Source: Thermoplasmata archaeon (GTDB taxonomy: Archaea; Thermoplasmatota; Thermoplasmata; Halarchaeoplasmatales; Halarchaeoplasmataceae). From it: a stretch of DNA of 32,670 bases. Position numbers and translations under genes: made by a program. The notes under the pieces are model-generated. The model made no database searches. It was given only the letters and a program-made list of their open reading frames with translations, and was not told the origin of the DNA. The DNA lies in NCBI GenBank assembly GCA_003551065.1, contig PULU01000074.1:1-32670 (forward strand), in the 5' to 3' direction. Below are positions 17,089 to 24,649 of the stretch, one piece after another (the stretch's first letter is position 1; each line of letters starts with the position of its first letter).

Positions 17089-18675
17089 TCAGAATCCAAT
17101 GCTTACAAATATGGCTGTCATGATACTAAGGATCAAAGTTATTATGAACACTATCAGTAGATGTTTTCGCAGTATCTCACTCTCGAGTTTTCTTCCTTTT
17201 CCGATAGTGGCTACTGCGTTATTTATCTTAGACGGTGTTATGGCAGATGCTACTCCTCCAGCTACACCATGACCTGCATAAACAGACATGAATTGATTAT
17301 CAGAAAGACCGATCTGTTCGGTAACCTGACGCTGTATTCCGAATAATAGAACATTACTAGCTGTTTCACTTCCACCAACGATAGCACCGAAAAGACCTAG
17401 ACTAGCCGCTACAAAGATATACCCAGGTCCAAAAACATTACCGAGGAATAAACCAGCGATATAGTTCATATTGGAGTCTATATCTATGACTAATTCTTCT
17501 CCATTCATCGACCCTCCGCTCCATGCCATGATATAAGCTATGGAGAAGAAAAGACTGTATGCGATGAATGGTGCCCATATACTTCTCGACCAAGTTTTCA
17601 ATGCTTTTTTACTCTGTTTTATAGTCGGTTTCAATAAAAAGAATGAAGCGAAAGCTGTCACCCCGATCCAGAAGTAAACTTGGGCAAAAACATTGAAATT
17701 TACGGTTTCATAGGCGATTAACCAGCTGGTAAAACCAGGATCTAAAGTCCTTAAAAATTCATTGATAGCTGGAACACTTGCTATAGAAGCGAGAACTATT
17801 AGTAATAACCAAGGGGACAAGGCCCTTAACAATTTTTTCTTATCTATCGGTTCGTGTTCCAATATGATACCATTTCGCTTTCTATCCCACCGGAAATAAA
17901 GATAAAGTCCTATCATGGAAACTAGGCCAACGATCACCCCTAAAACCATGATCGGAGCCCTTATGATAACCAAAAATATAGACATAAAACCGATTATTAA
18001 ACCAGATAATAATGCAGGTACTAATCCTTTTTTAACAGATTTGATACCCCCGATTATCCATAACATCGCTATCGATAATATGGTGGCTATCACGGGTAAG
18101 AAAAGTGCGATCCTGAATGCGAATTCATAACCGAATTCTAATACAGACATACCCAACTCCCCGGCAAATAGTTCAGCAGGTAAAGTGATTGGTATAGATA
18201 GTATGGCAAAACTAGTACTAGCATTGTAGCCTAAAACCGAAATCGCTACAGCGGATGATGGTCCGAATCCCATAGCTATCAACAATGGAGGAAAAAGAGC
18301 AGGGGTCACTATACCCAAAGATGTAACAAAAGTTCCGAAACCTATCCCTATGAATAGTGCTTGTTCTTCTTTTGTATGGGCCACTCTTTTTATCGCTTTA
18401 GAGATGGTCCCTAGTGCCCCTACCTCCCTCATCAAAAATATCAGGAGCATAGTGAATATAATAGCTATGCTGATACCGAAAGATTCCAGGAAACCGTATA
18501 TTGCAGCTGTAGTAGCTACAAATAGACTAGTGTCAAAAAACACCACTGCAACTGTGAAACAAATGAGCAGCCCTAACACTGCCATCTCTGCTGCATTTCT
18601 TTTAAAGAATATGATCCCTATGAACACCGCAAAGAGCGGAAGAAGCACTAAAAGGAATTGTAATCCCATCATCAT
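17089..18675 (-). CDS. lctP: L-lactate permease family transporter (LctP)
   Basis: This 528-residue polytopic membrane protein has about a dozen hydrophobic helices. The LctP family marks are SLGIVTPALFPPLLIAMGF near the first third, GYNASTSFAILSIPITLP, and the C-terminal block GGSETASNVLLFGIQRQVTE followed by HGVAGGVASAITPSKINNA. Family members import lactate or glycolate with protons. No lactate dehydrogenase is in the window, so the real acid may be another short hydroxy or carboxylic acid. Three ATGs stand in a row at the start and the first is annotated. The gene is divergent from the fused ADP-forming acyl-CoA synthetase and shares a palindromic TATA region with it. This suggests the imported acid is handled by that cluster. 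Confidence 0.88.
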   Translation of the reverse strand: MMMGLQFLLVLLPLFAVFIGIIFFKRNAAEMAVLGLLICFTVAVVFFDTSLFVATTAAIYGFLESFGISIAIIFTMLLIFLMREVGALGTISKAIKRVAHTKEEQALFIGIGFGTFVTSLGIVTPALFPPLLIAMGFGPSSAVAISVLGYNASTSFAILSIPITLPAELFAGELGMSVLEFGYEFAFRIALFLPVIATILSIAMLWIIGGIKSVKKGLVPALLSGLIIGFMSIFLVIIRAPIMVLGVIVGLVSMIGLYLYFRWDRKRNGIILEHEPIDKKKLLRALSPWLLLIVLASIASVPAINEFLRTLDPGFTSWLIAYETVNFNVFAQVYFWIGVTAFASFFLLKPTIKQSKKALKTWSRSIWAPFIAYSLFFSIAYIMAWSGGSMNGEELVIDIDSNMNYIAGLFLGNVFGPGYIFVAASLGLFGAIVGGSETASNVLLFGIQRQVTEQIGLSDNQFMSVYAGHGVAGGVASAITPSKINNAVATIGKGRKLESEILRKHLLIVFIITLILSIMTAIFVSIGF

Positions 18676-18696
18676 TTTATCATTGGTTCGATATGG

Positions 18697-18718
18697 GATG
18701 ATATTTATAAATATTATC
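18697..18718. promoter_or_regulatory. Palindromic bidirectional TATA/operator between lctP and acd
   Basis: A 22-bp dyad with one mismatched pair is centred on ATATTTATAAATAT. It can present a TATA box to both strands. On the minus strand it sits about 30 bp before the lctP start. On the plus strand it predicts a start near 18733 and a leader of roughly 60 nt for acd. Its symmetry would also allow a dimeric regulator to bind. Confidence 0.5.
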
Positions 18719-18793
18719 TACGTTAGATTACACTTCGAGGACTCATGTTTAAATCCGAAAGTCATATTAAGGCCTATGTTTACTGCGATATCG

Positions 18794-20923
18794 ATGGCCG
18801 AAAAAGAAAAAGATCTCATCCCTCTCTTTGAGCCTGATTCGATAGCCATAGTTGGTGCATCCAGTAAAAAAGGGAAGGTCGGGAATATTTTACTTTCGAA
18901 CATCGTCAACTCGGGGTACGATGGGGTTGTATATCCTATAAATCCTAAGGGTGGGGAAATATATGGAAAAGAAGTTTACGGATCCATAGAAGAACTTCCG
19001 GATGGTATAGACCTTGGTATCGTAGTCATACCTGCCAAATACGTCAGAGAGGCTGTCCACAAATTGGGTGAAAAAGGGATAAAACATACTATAGTCATCA
19101 CATCGGGATTTTCAGAGATCGGTAATACCGATGAAGAAAATCTCATAGTTGAAGAGGCTGGAAAACACGGTATGAGGATCCTCGGTCCAAATGTATTCGG
19201 TATATATTCAGCAAAGGCAGAATTGAACGCTACATTTGGGCCCTCAGATGTATCCAAAGGCGAGATAGCCTTGATATCTCAGAGCGGTGCCCTTGGTATA
19301 GCTATGATAGGTAAGACAGCAATGCAATATCTGGGGCTTTCAGCCATCGTAAGCGTGGGAAATAAAGCAGATATCGATGATATGGATCTTATAGATTATT
19401 TCGCAGATGACGATGAAAGTAAAGTCATCATGATCTATATGGAGGGGCTCGAGAACGGACGTGAGTTCATCGACAAGGTGGAAAGTGAGATCCCTCCTGA
19501 AAAAGCCATCATCGTTATAAAAGCCGGTCGTTCAGAGAAGGGGGCGACGGCAGTGGCCTCTCATACTGGTTCGCTGGCGGGATCTGATAGAGTATTCAGT
19601 TCAGCATTCAAACAAGCTGGTATCTTGAGAGCCGATACCATCAATGAGGCTTTTAACTGGTCAAGGGCTTTTTCCAGTACACCTCTACCTGAAAACGATA
19701 AGGTAGTCGTGATAACCAATGGCGGCGGTATCGGAGTCCTGAGTGCAGATGCCGCTGAAAAATATGGTGTAGATCTGTTAGATGACCAGACTTTCCTAAA
19801 AGAGACCTTTGAGGAAACAATACCTCCTTTTGGTTCTACCAAGAATCCTATCGATATAACAGGGCAGGCAGGGAAGGAGGAATACGAGAAGGCATTAAGA
19901 AAAGCCTTCGAGAGCGATGAGATAGGTGCGGTAGTTGGTTTATACTGTGAGACAGGAACGACAGATGATGGGGAGGTTGCAAATGCTGTCAAAGAGATAC
20001 ACGATGATTTTGGTAACGAAAAGACCGCGGTGTACGCTTTCACAGGTGGAGAGGAAGTGAATGATTGTATTCAATGGTTAAGAAAAAATAATATATCCGC
20101 ATATACTGAAACTGATGATGCCATGTCTTCGTTAGGGGCTCTGTATAGAAGAAAGAGATATCTGGACAGGAAAGAAGAGATGGAAGATATAGATGCACCA
20201 GATATGGATATAGAAAGTATCAATGAGATTATCAACAGAGCCGTTAGTCAAGGTAGGGTAAATCTTTTGGAAGACGAGGCGAGAAAGATCTTAGACCTCG
20301 CAGGCATACCCATGGCAGAGGGTCGAGTCGTTAATACTCTTGAAGATGCGGTGAAAGCTGCGGAGGAGATAGGATATCCCGTGGTACTAAAAGTAGTCTC
20401 AGAGGATATCATGCATAAATCGGATGCAGGCGGTTTGGCTCTCGATCTAGAGAATGAAAAAGAAGTGGTGGATGCTTATCAGGCGATCTATTCTAACTGT
20501 AAAAGTAAGTACCCTAATGCACATATTCGAGGGATATCTGTAGCCGAGATGTTAAAGGGCGGTGAAGAAACCATAGTTGGCGGTACTTGGGATAATTCAT
20601 TCGGTCCCATGGTCATGTTCGGTTTAGGAGGGGTTTATGTTGAGATCCTGGAAGATGTAGTTTTCAGAGTGGCTCCCATATCAAAGAGAGAAGCTAGAAG
20701 GATGATAGGAGAGATCAATGCCTTCCCTGTTTTGGTAGGTGCACGGGGACAATCTAGAAAAGATCTAGATGCCTTGGCAGATATTATATACCGTATGTCC
20801 TTTTTGATGGATGAAGTGGACGACATATCCGAAATAGATTTAAATCCTATCAAAGCATTCGACCAAGGTAAGGGAGCAAAATCCGTTGATGTTGCTATTT
20901 CAATAAAAAGAAAGGTGATATAA
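18794..20923 (+). CDS. acd: ADP-forming acetate/acyl-CoA synthetase, fused alpha-beta (NDP-forming, COG1042)
   Basis: The protein is about 709 residues, the normal length for the fused form. It interconverts acyl-CoA + ADP + Pi with acid + ATP, the main substrate-level ATP step in many fermenting archaea. Domains in order: CoA-binding Rossmann domain (about 9-130, PDSIAIVGASSKKGKVGN), two succinyl-CoA-ligase-like domains carrying the phospho-His motif ASHTGSLAGSDRV (His257), and a C-terminal ATP-grasp domain (about 476-709) with the second His in IMHKSDAGG (His541). The ORF track extends it to 18350 antisense to lctP; that part is spurious. ATG 18776 is a possible alternative start. The DRTGG gene follows after 2 bp, so they form an operon. 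Substrate range (acetate, aryl acids, others) is not predictable. Confidence 0.94.
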   Translation: MAEKEKDLIPLFEPDSIAIVGASSKKGKVGNILLSNIVNSGYDGVVYPINPKGGEIYGKEVYGSIEELPDGIDLGIVVIPAKYVREAVHKLGEKGIKHTIVITSGFSEIGNTDEENLIVEEAGKHGMRILGPNVFGIYSAKAELNATFGPSDVSKGEIALISQSGALGIAMIGKTAMQYLGLSAIVSVGNKADIDDMDLIDYFADDDESKVIMIYMEGLENGREFIDKVESEIPPEKAIIVIKAGRSEKGATAVASHTGSLAGSDRVFSSAFKQAGILRADTINEAFNWSRAFSSTPLPENDKVVVITNGGGIGVLSADAAEKYGVDLLDDQTFLKETFEETIPPFGSTKNPIDITGQAGKEEYEKALRKAFESDEIGAVVGLYCETGTTDDGEVANAVKEIHDDFGNEKTAVYAFTGGEEVNDCIQWLRKNNISAYTETDDAMSSLGALYRRKRYLDRKEEMEDIDAPDMDIESINEIINRAVSQGRVNLLEDEARKILDLAGIPMAEGRVVNTLEDAVKAAEEIGYPVVLKVVSEDIMHKSDAGGLALDLENEKEVVDAYQAIYSNCKSKYPNAHIRGISVAEMLKGGEETIVGGTWDNSFGPMVMFGLGGVYVEILEDVVFRVAPISKREARRMIGEINAFPVLVGARGQSRKDLDALADIIYRMSFLMDEVDDISEIDLNPIKAFDQGKGAKSVDVAISIKRKVI

Positions 20924-20925
20924 AA

Positions 20926-21957
20926 ATGAAGAACCTTATAATCGCTTCAACAAGACCTGATGCAGGTAAGACAACAGTTGGTATAGCTATAGCTATGATG
21001 AAGAAGGACAGGTTCAATTATCTGAAACCCTTCGGAGACAGACCGATTTATAAGAAAAAAAGATTGATCGACTATGATGCAAAACTGTTCAAGAACATAT
21101 TGAACCTAAAAGAGGATTACGAGAAGTTCTGCATCGGTTTCGACCATTCAAAGATAAAATACGCCTACGATGAAAAAACTATCAAGGAAAAGATAAGAGA
21201 AAGGATCGAAGAGATGAGAGAGACTAGAGATAGTGTCATCATAGAAACGGGAAGTGAGTGGACTGTTGGCTCATCGATACATCTAGACCCGATCTCCTTA
21301 AACCAGTACATCGATTCTGACATCGTTTTCGTAGCCACTGGTGACCGTACTAGTATGATCGACGACATACATACGGTATCGAAATATTTTGATGCCCAGG
21401 ATATCTCTATCAAAGGAGTTGTACTAAATCAAGTAGAATCCGTAGAGGATATACAAAATTTTGCAGTGGATGAAATCGAAGGTCTAGGTATAGATGTTAT
21501 CGGTATAATTCCAGAGATCGACGAGCTTTCTTTGACTAGAGTCAGTTTCATCAACGATATGCTTTTTGGTAAGATCGTTGCCGGAGAGGCTGGATTGAAC
21601 AATCTTGTAGAGAATGTTTTTGTCGGCGCTATGAGTGCAGAGAAGATCGTTAGAAACCCTCATTACCAAAAAAGGAGAAAATTGATAGTAACTGGTGGAG
21701 ATCGCTCTGACGTAGTTCTGGCTTCCTTAGACGAAAAAACGTCAGCTGTGGTCCTGACGAACGATATAATCCCTCCGAGTAATATAATCTCTAGAGCGGA
21801 TAGAGCTGGGATACCGTTGATATCGGTTCCATTAGATACTTTTGAGGCGGCTAGAAGGATCGAACGTATGGATAGGATAACAACTATAGAAGATGATTTC
21901 AAGATAGAAAGGATCAAAGAAGATATCGCACCGAAGATCGATATCCGTTTTGATTGA
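20926..21957 (+). CDS. BioD-like P-loop / DRTGG domain protein (phosphotransacetylase N-terminal-like, COG0857)
   Basis: This 343-residue protein starts MKNLIIASTRPDAGKTT, a deviant Walker A as in dethiobiotin synthetase-like NTPases. The first 200 residues keep that fold (IIETGSEWTVG, VVLNQVES). A C-terminal DRTGG domain follows, with VTGGDRSDVVLASL near 247-260 and then AGIPLISVPLDTFEAARRIE. In bacterial Pta this pair precedes the phosphotransacetylase catalytic domain; here the catalytic domain is absent. The ATG has GGTGAT eight bases upstream, located inside the last codons of acd, so translation is coupled. Stand-alone forms are thought to be regulatory; nucleotide sensing for the neighbouring CoA ligase is my inference. 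Confidence 0.85.
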   Translation: MKNLIIASTRPDAGKTTVGIAIAMMKKDRFNYLKPFGDRPIYKKKRLIDYDAKLFKNILNLKEDYEKFCIGFDHSKIKYAYDEKTIKEKIRERIEEMRETRDSVIIETGSEWTVGSSIHLDPISLNQYIDSDIVFVATGDRTSMIDDIHTVSKYFDAQDISIKGVVLNQVESVEDIQNFAVDEIEGLGIDVIGIIPEIDELSLTRVSFINDMLFGKIVAGEAGLNNLVENVFVGAMSAEKIVRNPHYQKRRKLIVTGGDRSDVVLASLDEKTSAVVLTNDIIPPSNIISRADRAGIPLISVPLDTFEAARRIERMDRITTIEDDFKIERIKEDIAPKIDIRFD

Positions 21958-22009
21958 GACGAGAAAGAATTAAGTAGAGTTCAGCCCTAATAATTTTTGG
22001 GTAGATTAT

Positions 22010-23848
22010 ATGTCTCATGATATAGATTATGTGGAAGCCGATGATGCCTTAAGCAAGATAGGTAGAGGGGATAGGGTCTTTGTTGGATCTGGAGCCTCAG
22101 AACCACAATATCTGGTCAAAAAATTGATGGATCTTGCATCGGGTTTTTATGATACTGAGATATTTCATATACAAACATTGGGTGTCGCTGCTTACACTGA
22201 GGAGAAATTCGAGGACAGTTTTAGGCACAACGCTTTTTTTGTAGATGATAATACTAGGGAGGCAGTTGCCGAGGGAAGAGCGGATTACACACCTATTTTC
22301 ATGAGGGATATACCGAAACTTTTCAAAACCGGAAGGGTTCCACTAGATGCTTCATTGGTCCAGGTGTCTCCCCCTGACAAGCACGGATGGATGAGCCTTG
22401 GGATCGCGGTGGATATCATTAAATCCGCGGTGGAGAACTCGAAGATGGTGATCGCCCAGGTTAATCCAAAGATGCCAAGGGTCCACGGGGATTGTTTTAT
22501 CCATGTAGATGATGTTGATCATCTGGTCCATCATGAAGAAGATCTTTTAGAATTCGACCCAGTTGTTTCAGGAGACACAGCAAAAGAAATAGCAGGGAAC
22601 GTCAGCAGACTCATCGAGGATGGTGCCACTATCCAGATTGGGTACGGTGCTATCCCTAATGCGATATTGGAACATCTTGATGTAAAAGAAGATCTCGGAG
22701 TACATACCGAGATGTTGTCTGAGGAATTGGCTAATCTCATGGAAAGGGGTATAGTGACCAATCAAAAGAAAACCATCCATAAAGGTAAAAGCATAGCATC
22801 TTTCCTGATGGGGACTAAGAAACTCTATGATTTCGTTGATGATAATCCAGGTATAGAACTGAGACCCACGGACTATACAAATGATCCCTTCGTTATCGCG
22901 AAAAATCACAAGATGACAGCAGTCAATACCGCTTTACAGGTCGATCTTACCGGCCAGGTTTGTGCTGATTCATTAGGTTACAGTTTTTACAGTGGGATAG
23001 GAGGTCATGCTGATTTCATGAGGGGTGCAGGTTATGCAGACGATGGAAAATCTATCATAGCTCTTTCTTCAACAGCACAGAAGGGGAAGGTATCCAGGAT
23101 TGTATCTTCTCTTAATGAAGGAGCCGGCGTGGTCACTACTAGAGGGGATGTAGAATACGTGGTAACCGAGTACGGTGTAGCATATCTTAAAGGTAAAAAT
23201 ATCAGACAGAGAGCAATGGAATTGATAAATATTGCACATCCCAAGTTCAGGGAGGAGTTATTGAAGGAAGCGAAAGAACACCATCTTGTTTATCAAGATC
23301 AATTGCTCGTTCTTGGAGAGGGGGGACGCTACCCAGAGGAACTAGAAACGATCAAAACGATCAACGATAAAGAATACGTCTTTAGACCTATGAAGCCTAC
23401 GGACGACGAGCTTCTCAAAGATCTATTCTACTCTCTCTCAGATGAGAGTCTATATAAAAGATTCATGAGTGCTAGGAAGGATATGCCTCACGATCGAAGG
23501 CAGGATTTTGTCCAGATAAATTATAACAAAGAGATGGCCATAGTTGTCATCGATCAAGAGATCGAAGGACCCGACAGGATGGTAGGCGAGGCGGATTACC
23601 GTATCAAGGAAGGACAGAACGTTGCAGAGATATCGGTGATGGTGAGAGATGAATACCAGGGCATGGGGATAGGTACGGCTCTTGTGGAGTACTTGACCAT
23701 GATAGCAAAAAACCAGGGTCTTTATGGATTCACAGCAGAGGTTTTGGCAGACAACAAGAAGATGCTGAGGGTGTTCGAAAAGATGGGTTATGATATCGAA
23801 AAGAAGAGAAAATATGGAGAGTACGAGTTAAGGATGAGATTCACATGA
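22010..23848 (+). CDS. Acetyl-CoA hydrolase/CoA-transferase fused to C-terminal GNAT acetyltransferase domain
   Basis: This 612-residue two-part protein has residues 1 to about 450 as a family I-type CoA transferase (acetyl-CoA hydrolase / 4-hydroxybutyrate CoA-transferase group). It shows VFVGSGASEPQYLV, ASLVQVSPPDKHGWMSLG, IQIGYGAIPNAIL, the catalytic glutamate in VHTEMLSEE (Glu234) and GIGGHADFMRGA. Residues about 457-612 are a GNAT domain with the acetyl-CoA loop RDEYQGMGIGTALVEYL near 547-563. Its start, RPMKPTDDELLKDLFYSLS, then LYKRFMSA and INYNKEMAIVV, resembles the Pat/YfiQ lysine acetyltransferases. Similar fusions exist in bacteria. It moves CoA between acids. The GNAT part may acetylate proteins or act as an acetyl-CoA sensor. 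Its stop overlaps the next start by four bases. Confidence 0.93.
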   Translation: MSHDIDYVEADDALSKIGRGDRVFVGSGASEPQYLVKKLMDLASGFYDTEIFHIQTLGVAAYTEEKFEDSFRHNAFFVDDNTREAVAEGRADYTPIFMRDIPKLFKTGRVPLDASLVQVSPPDKHGWMSLGIAVDIIKSAVENSKMVIAQVNPKMPRVHGDCFIHVDDVDHLVHHEEDLLEFDPVVSGDTAKEIAGNVSRLIEDGATIQIGYGAIPNAILEHLDVKEDLGVHTEMLSEELANLMERGIVTNQKKTIHKGKSIASFLMGTKKLYDFVDDNPGIELRPTDYTNDPFVIAKNHKMTAVNTALQVDLTGQVCADSLGYSFYSGIGGHADFMRGAGYADDGKSIIALSSTAQKGKVSRIVSSLNEGAGVVTTRGDVEYVVTEYGVAYLKGKNIRQRAMELINIAHPKFREELLKEAKEHHLVYQDQLLVLGEGGRYPEELETIKTINDKEYVFRPMKPTDDELLKDLFYSLSDESLYKRFMSARKDMPHDRRQDFVQINYNKEMAIVVIDQEIEGPDRMVGEADYRIKEGQNVAEISVMVRDEYQGMGIGTALVEYLTMIAKNQGLYGFTAEVLADNKKMLRVFEKMGYDIEKKRKYGEYELRMRFT

Positions 23849-24591
23849 ATAGAGCTACCGATTCGATGGAAAAAGAACCAGTATGGGATATAGATCATGA
23901 TAGTGTTGAAGAAGTTATTAAAAAAGTGAAGAAGGAAGGCCGAAACACACTTTTAGAAAACGAGGCTCGAAAAGTGCTCGATGCTGCTGGAATCCATATG
24001 GCAGAGGGAAAAGTCGTTCATGATATACATAGTTGTGTCGAAGCAGCTGAAAGGATAGGATATCCCGTCGTTCTAAAAGTAGTATCTGAAGATATAATCC
24101 ACAAGATGGATGTTGGAGGCGTGGAGACAGGTATCCAAAATGAGAAAGAGCTTTTAGATGCCTATGAATCGATATGTTCCCAGGTAAAAAATAAAAAACC
24201 TAGAGCGAAGATCCGGGGGATTTCAATTTCTGAACACATAGAAGGTGGAGAAGAGGTCGTTATCGGAGGTATGATCGATCCATCCTTCGGTCCAGTCGTC
24301 ATGTTCGGACTCGGCGGGATCTATATCGAAGTTATAAAAGACGTAGTTTTCCGTATAGCCCCTATCGATGCTCAAGAAGCATGTGACATGGTGAGAGAGA
24401 TAAAGTCCTTTTCGATACTGATCGGTGAAAGGGGGAAGGGTAAAAAAGATCTTAGAGCACTAGCTGAGATGATCTCAAGATTGGGCGATCTGATGTATTT
24501 CGTAGATGATATCCAGGATATAGACCTGAATCCTGTAGCCTCTTTAGAAAAGGGTGCAGTTGCCTTAGATGTAGCTATCAACATAAAATAA
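23845..24591 (+). CDS. Stand-alone ADP-forming acyl-CoA synthetase beta subunit (ATP-grasp)
   Basis: This 248-residue protein is equivalent to the last third of the fused Acd upstream, about 60% identical by eye over 195 residues. It shows the ATP-grasp pattern GYPVVLKVVSEDIIHKMDVGG, with the phosphoryl-accepting His at 86. FGPVVMFGLGGIYIEVIKDV, ALAEMISRLGDL and IDLNPV follow. The usual HKSD is HKMD here. No alpha subunit gene adjoins it, so it must pair with one elsewhere, borrow the alpha part of the fused protein, or act alone. Translation is coupled to the CoA-transferase/GNAT gene by the ATGA overlap, so the two products are expected in similar amounts. The first methionine is taken; the Met at residue 8 is an alternative. 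Confidence 0.9.
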   Translation: MNRATDSMEKEPVWDIDHDSVEEVIKKVKKEGRNTLLENEARKVLDAAGIHMAEGKVVHDIHSCVEAAERIGYPVVLKVVSEDIIHKMDVGGVETGIQNEKELLDAYESICSQVKNKKPRAKIRGISISEHIEGGEEVVIGGMIDPSFGPVVMFGLGGIYIEVIKDVVFRIAPIDAQEACDMVREIKSFSILIGERGKGKKDLRALAEMISRLGDLMYFVDDIQDIDLNPVASLEKGAVALDVAINIK

Positions 24592-24649
24592 GATGTTTAA
24601 TGATCAGTAAATCGTAATCTTTATTATACCACTTTATATATCAAGGACC

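Noticed and set aside
18350-18793. N-terminal extension of the 857-residue ORF into lctP
   Set aside because: This part is antisense to the conserved lctP coding region, shows no similarity to the CoA-binding domain, and lies upstream of the promoter region; the true Acd begins near 18794 (or 18776).
19561-20043. 160-residue minus-strand ORF
   Set aside because: It lies wholly inside acd on the opposite strand and lacks a promoter or ribosome binding site.
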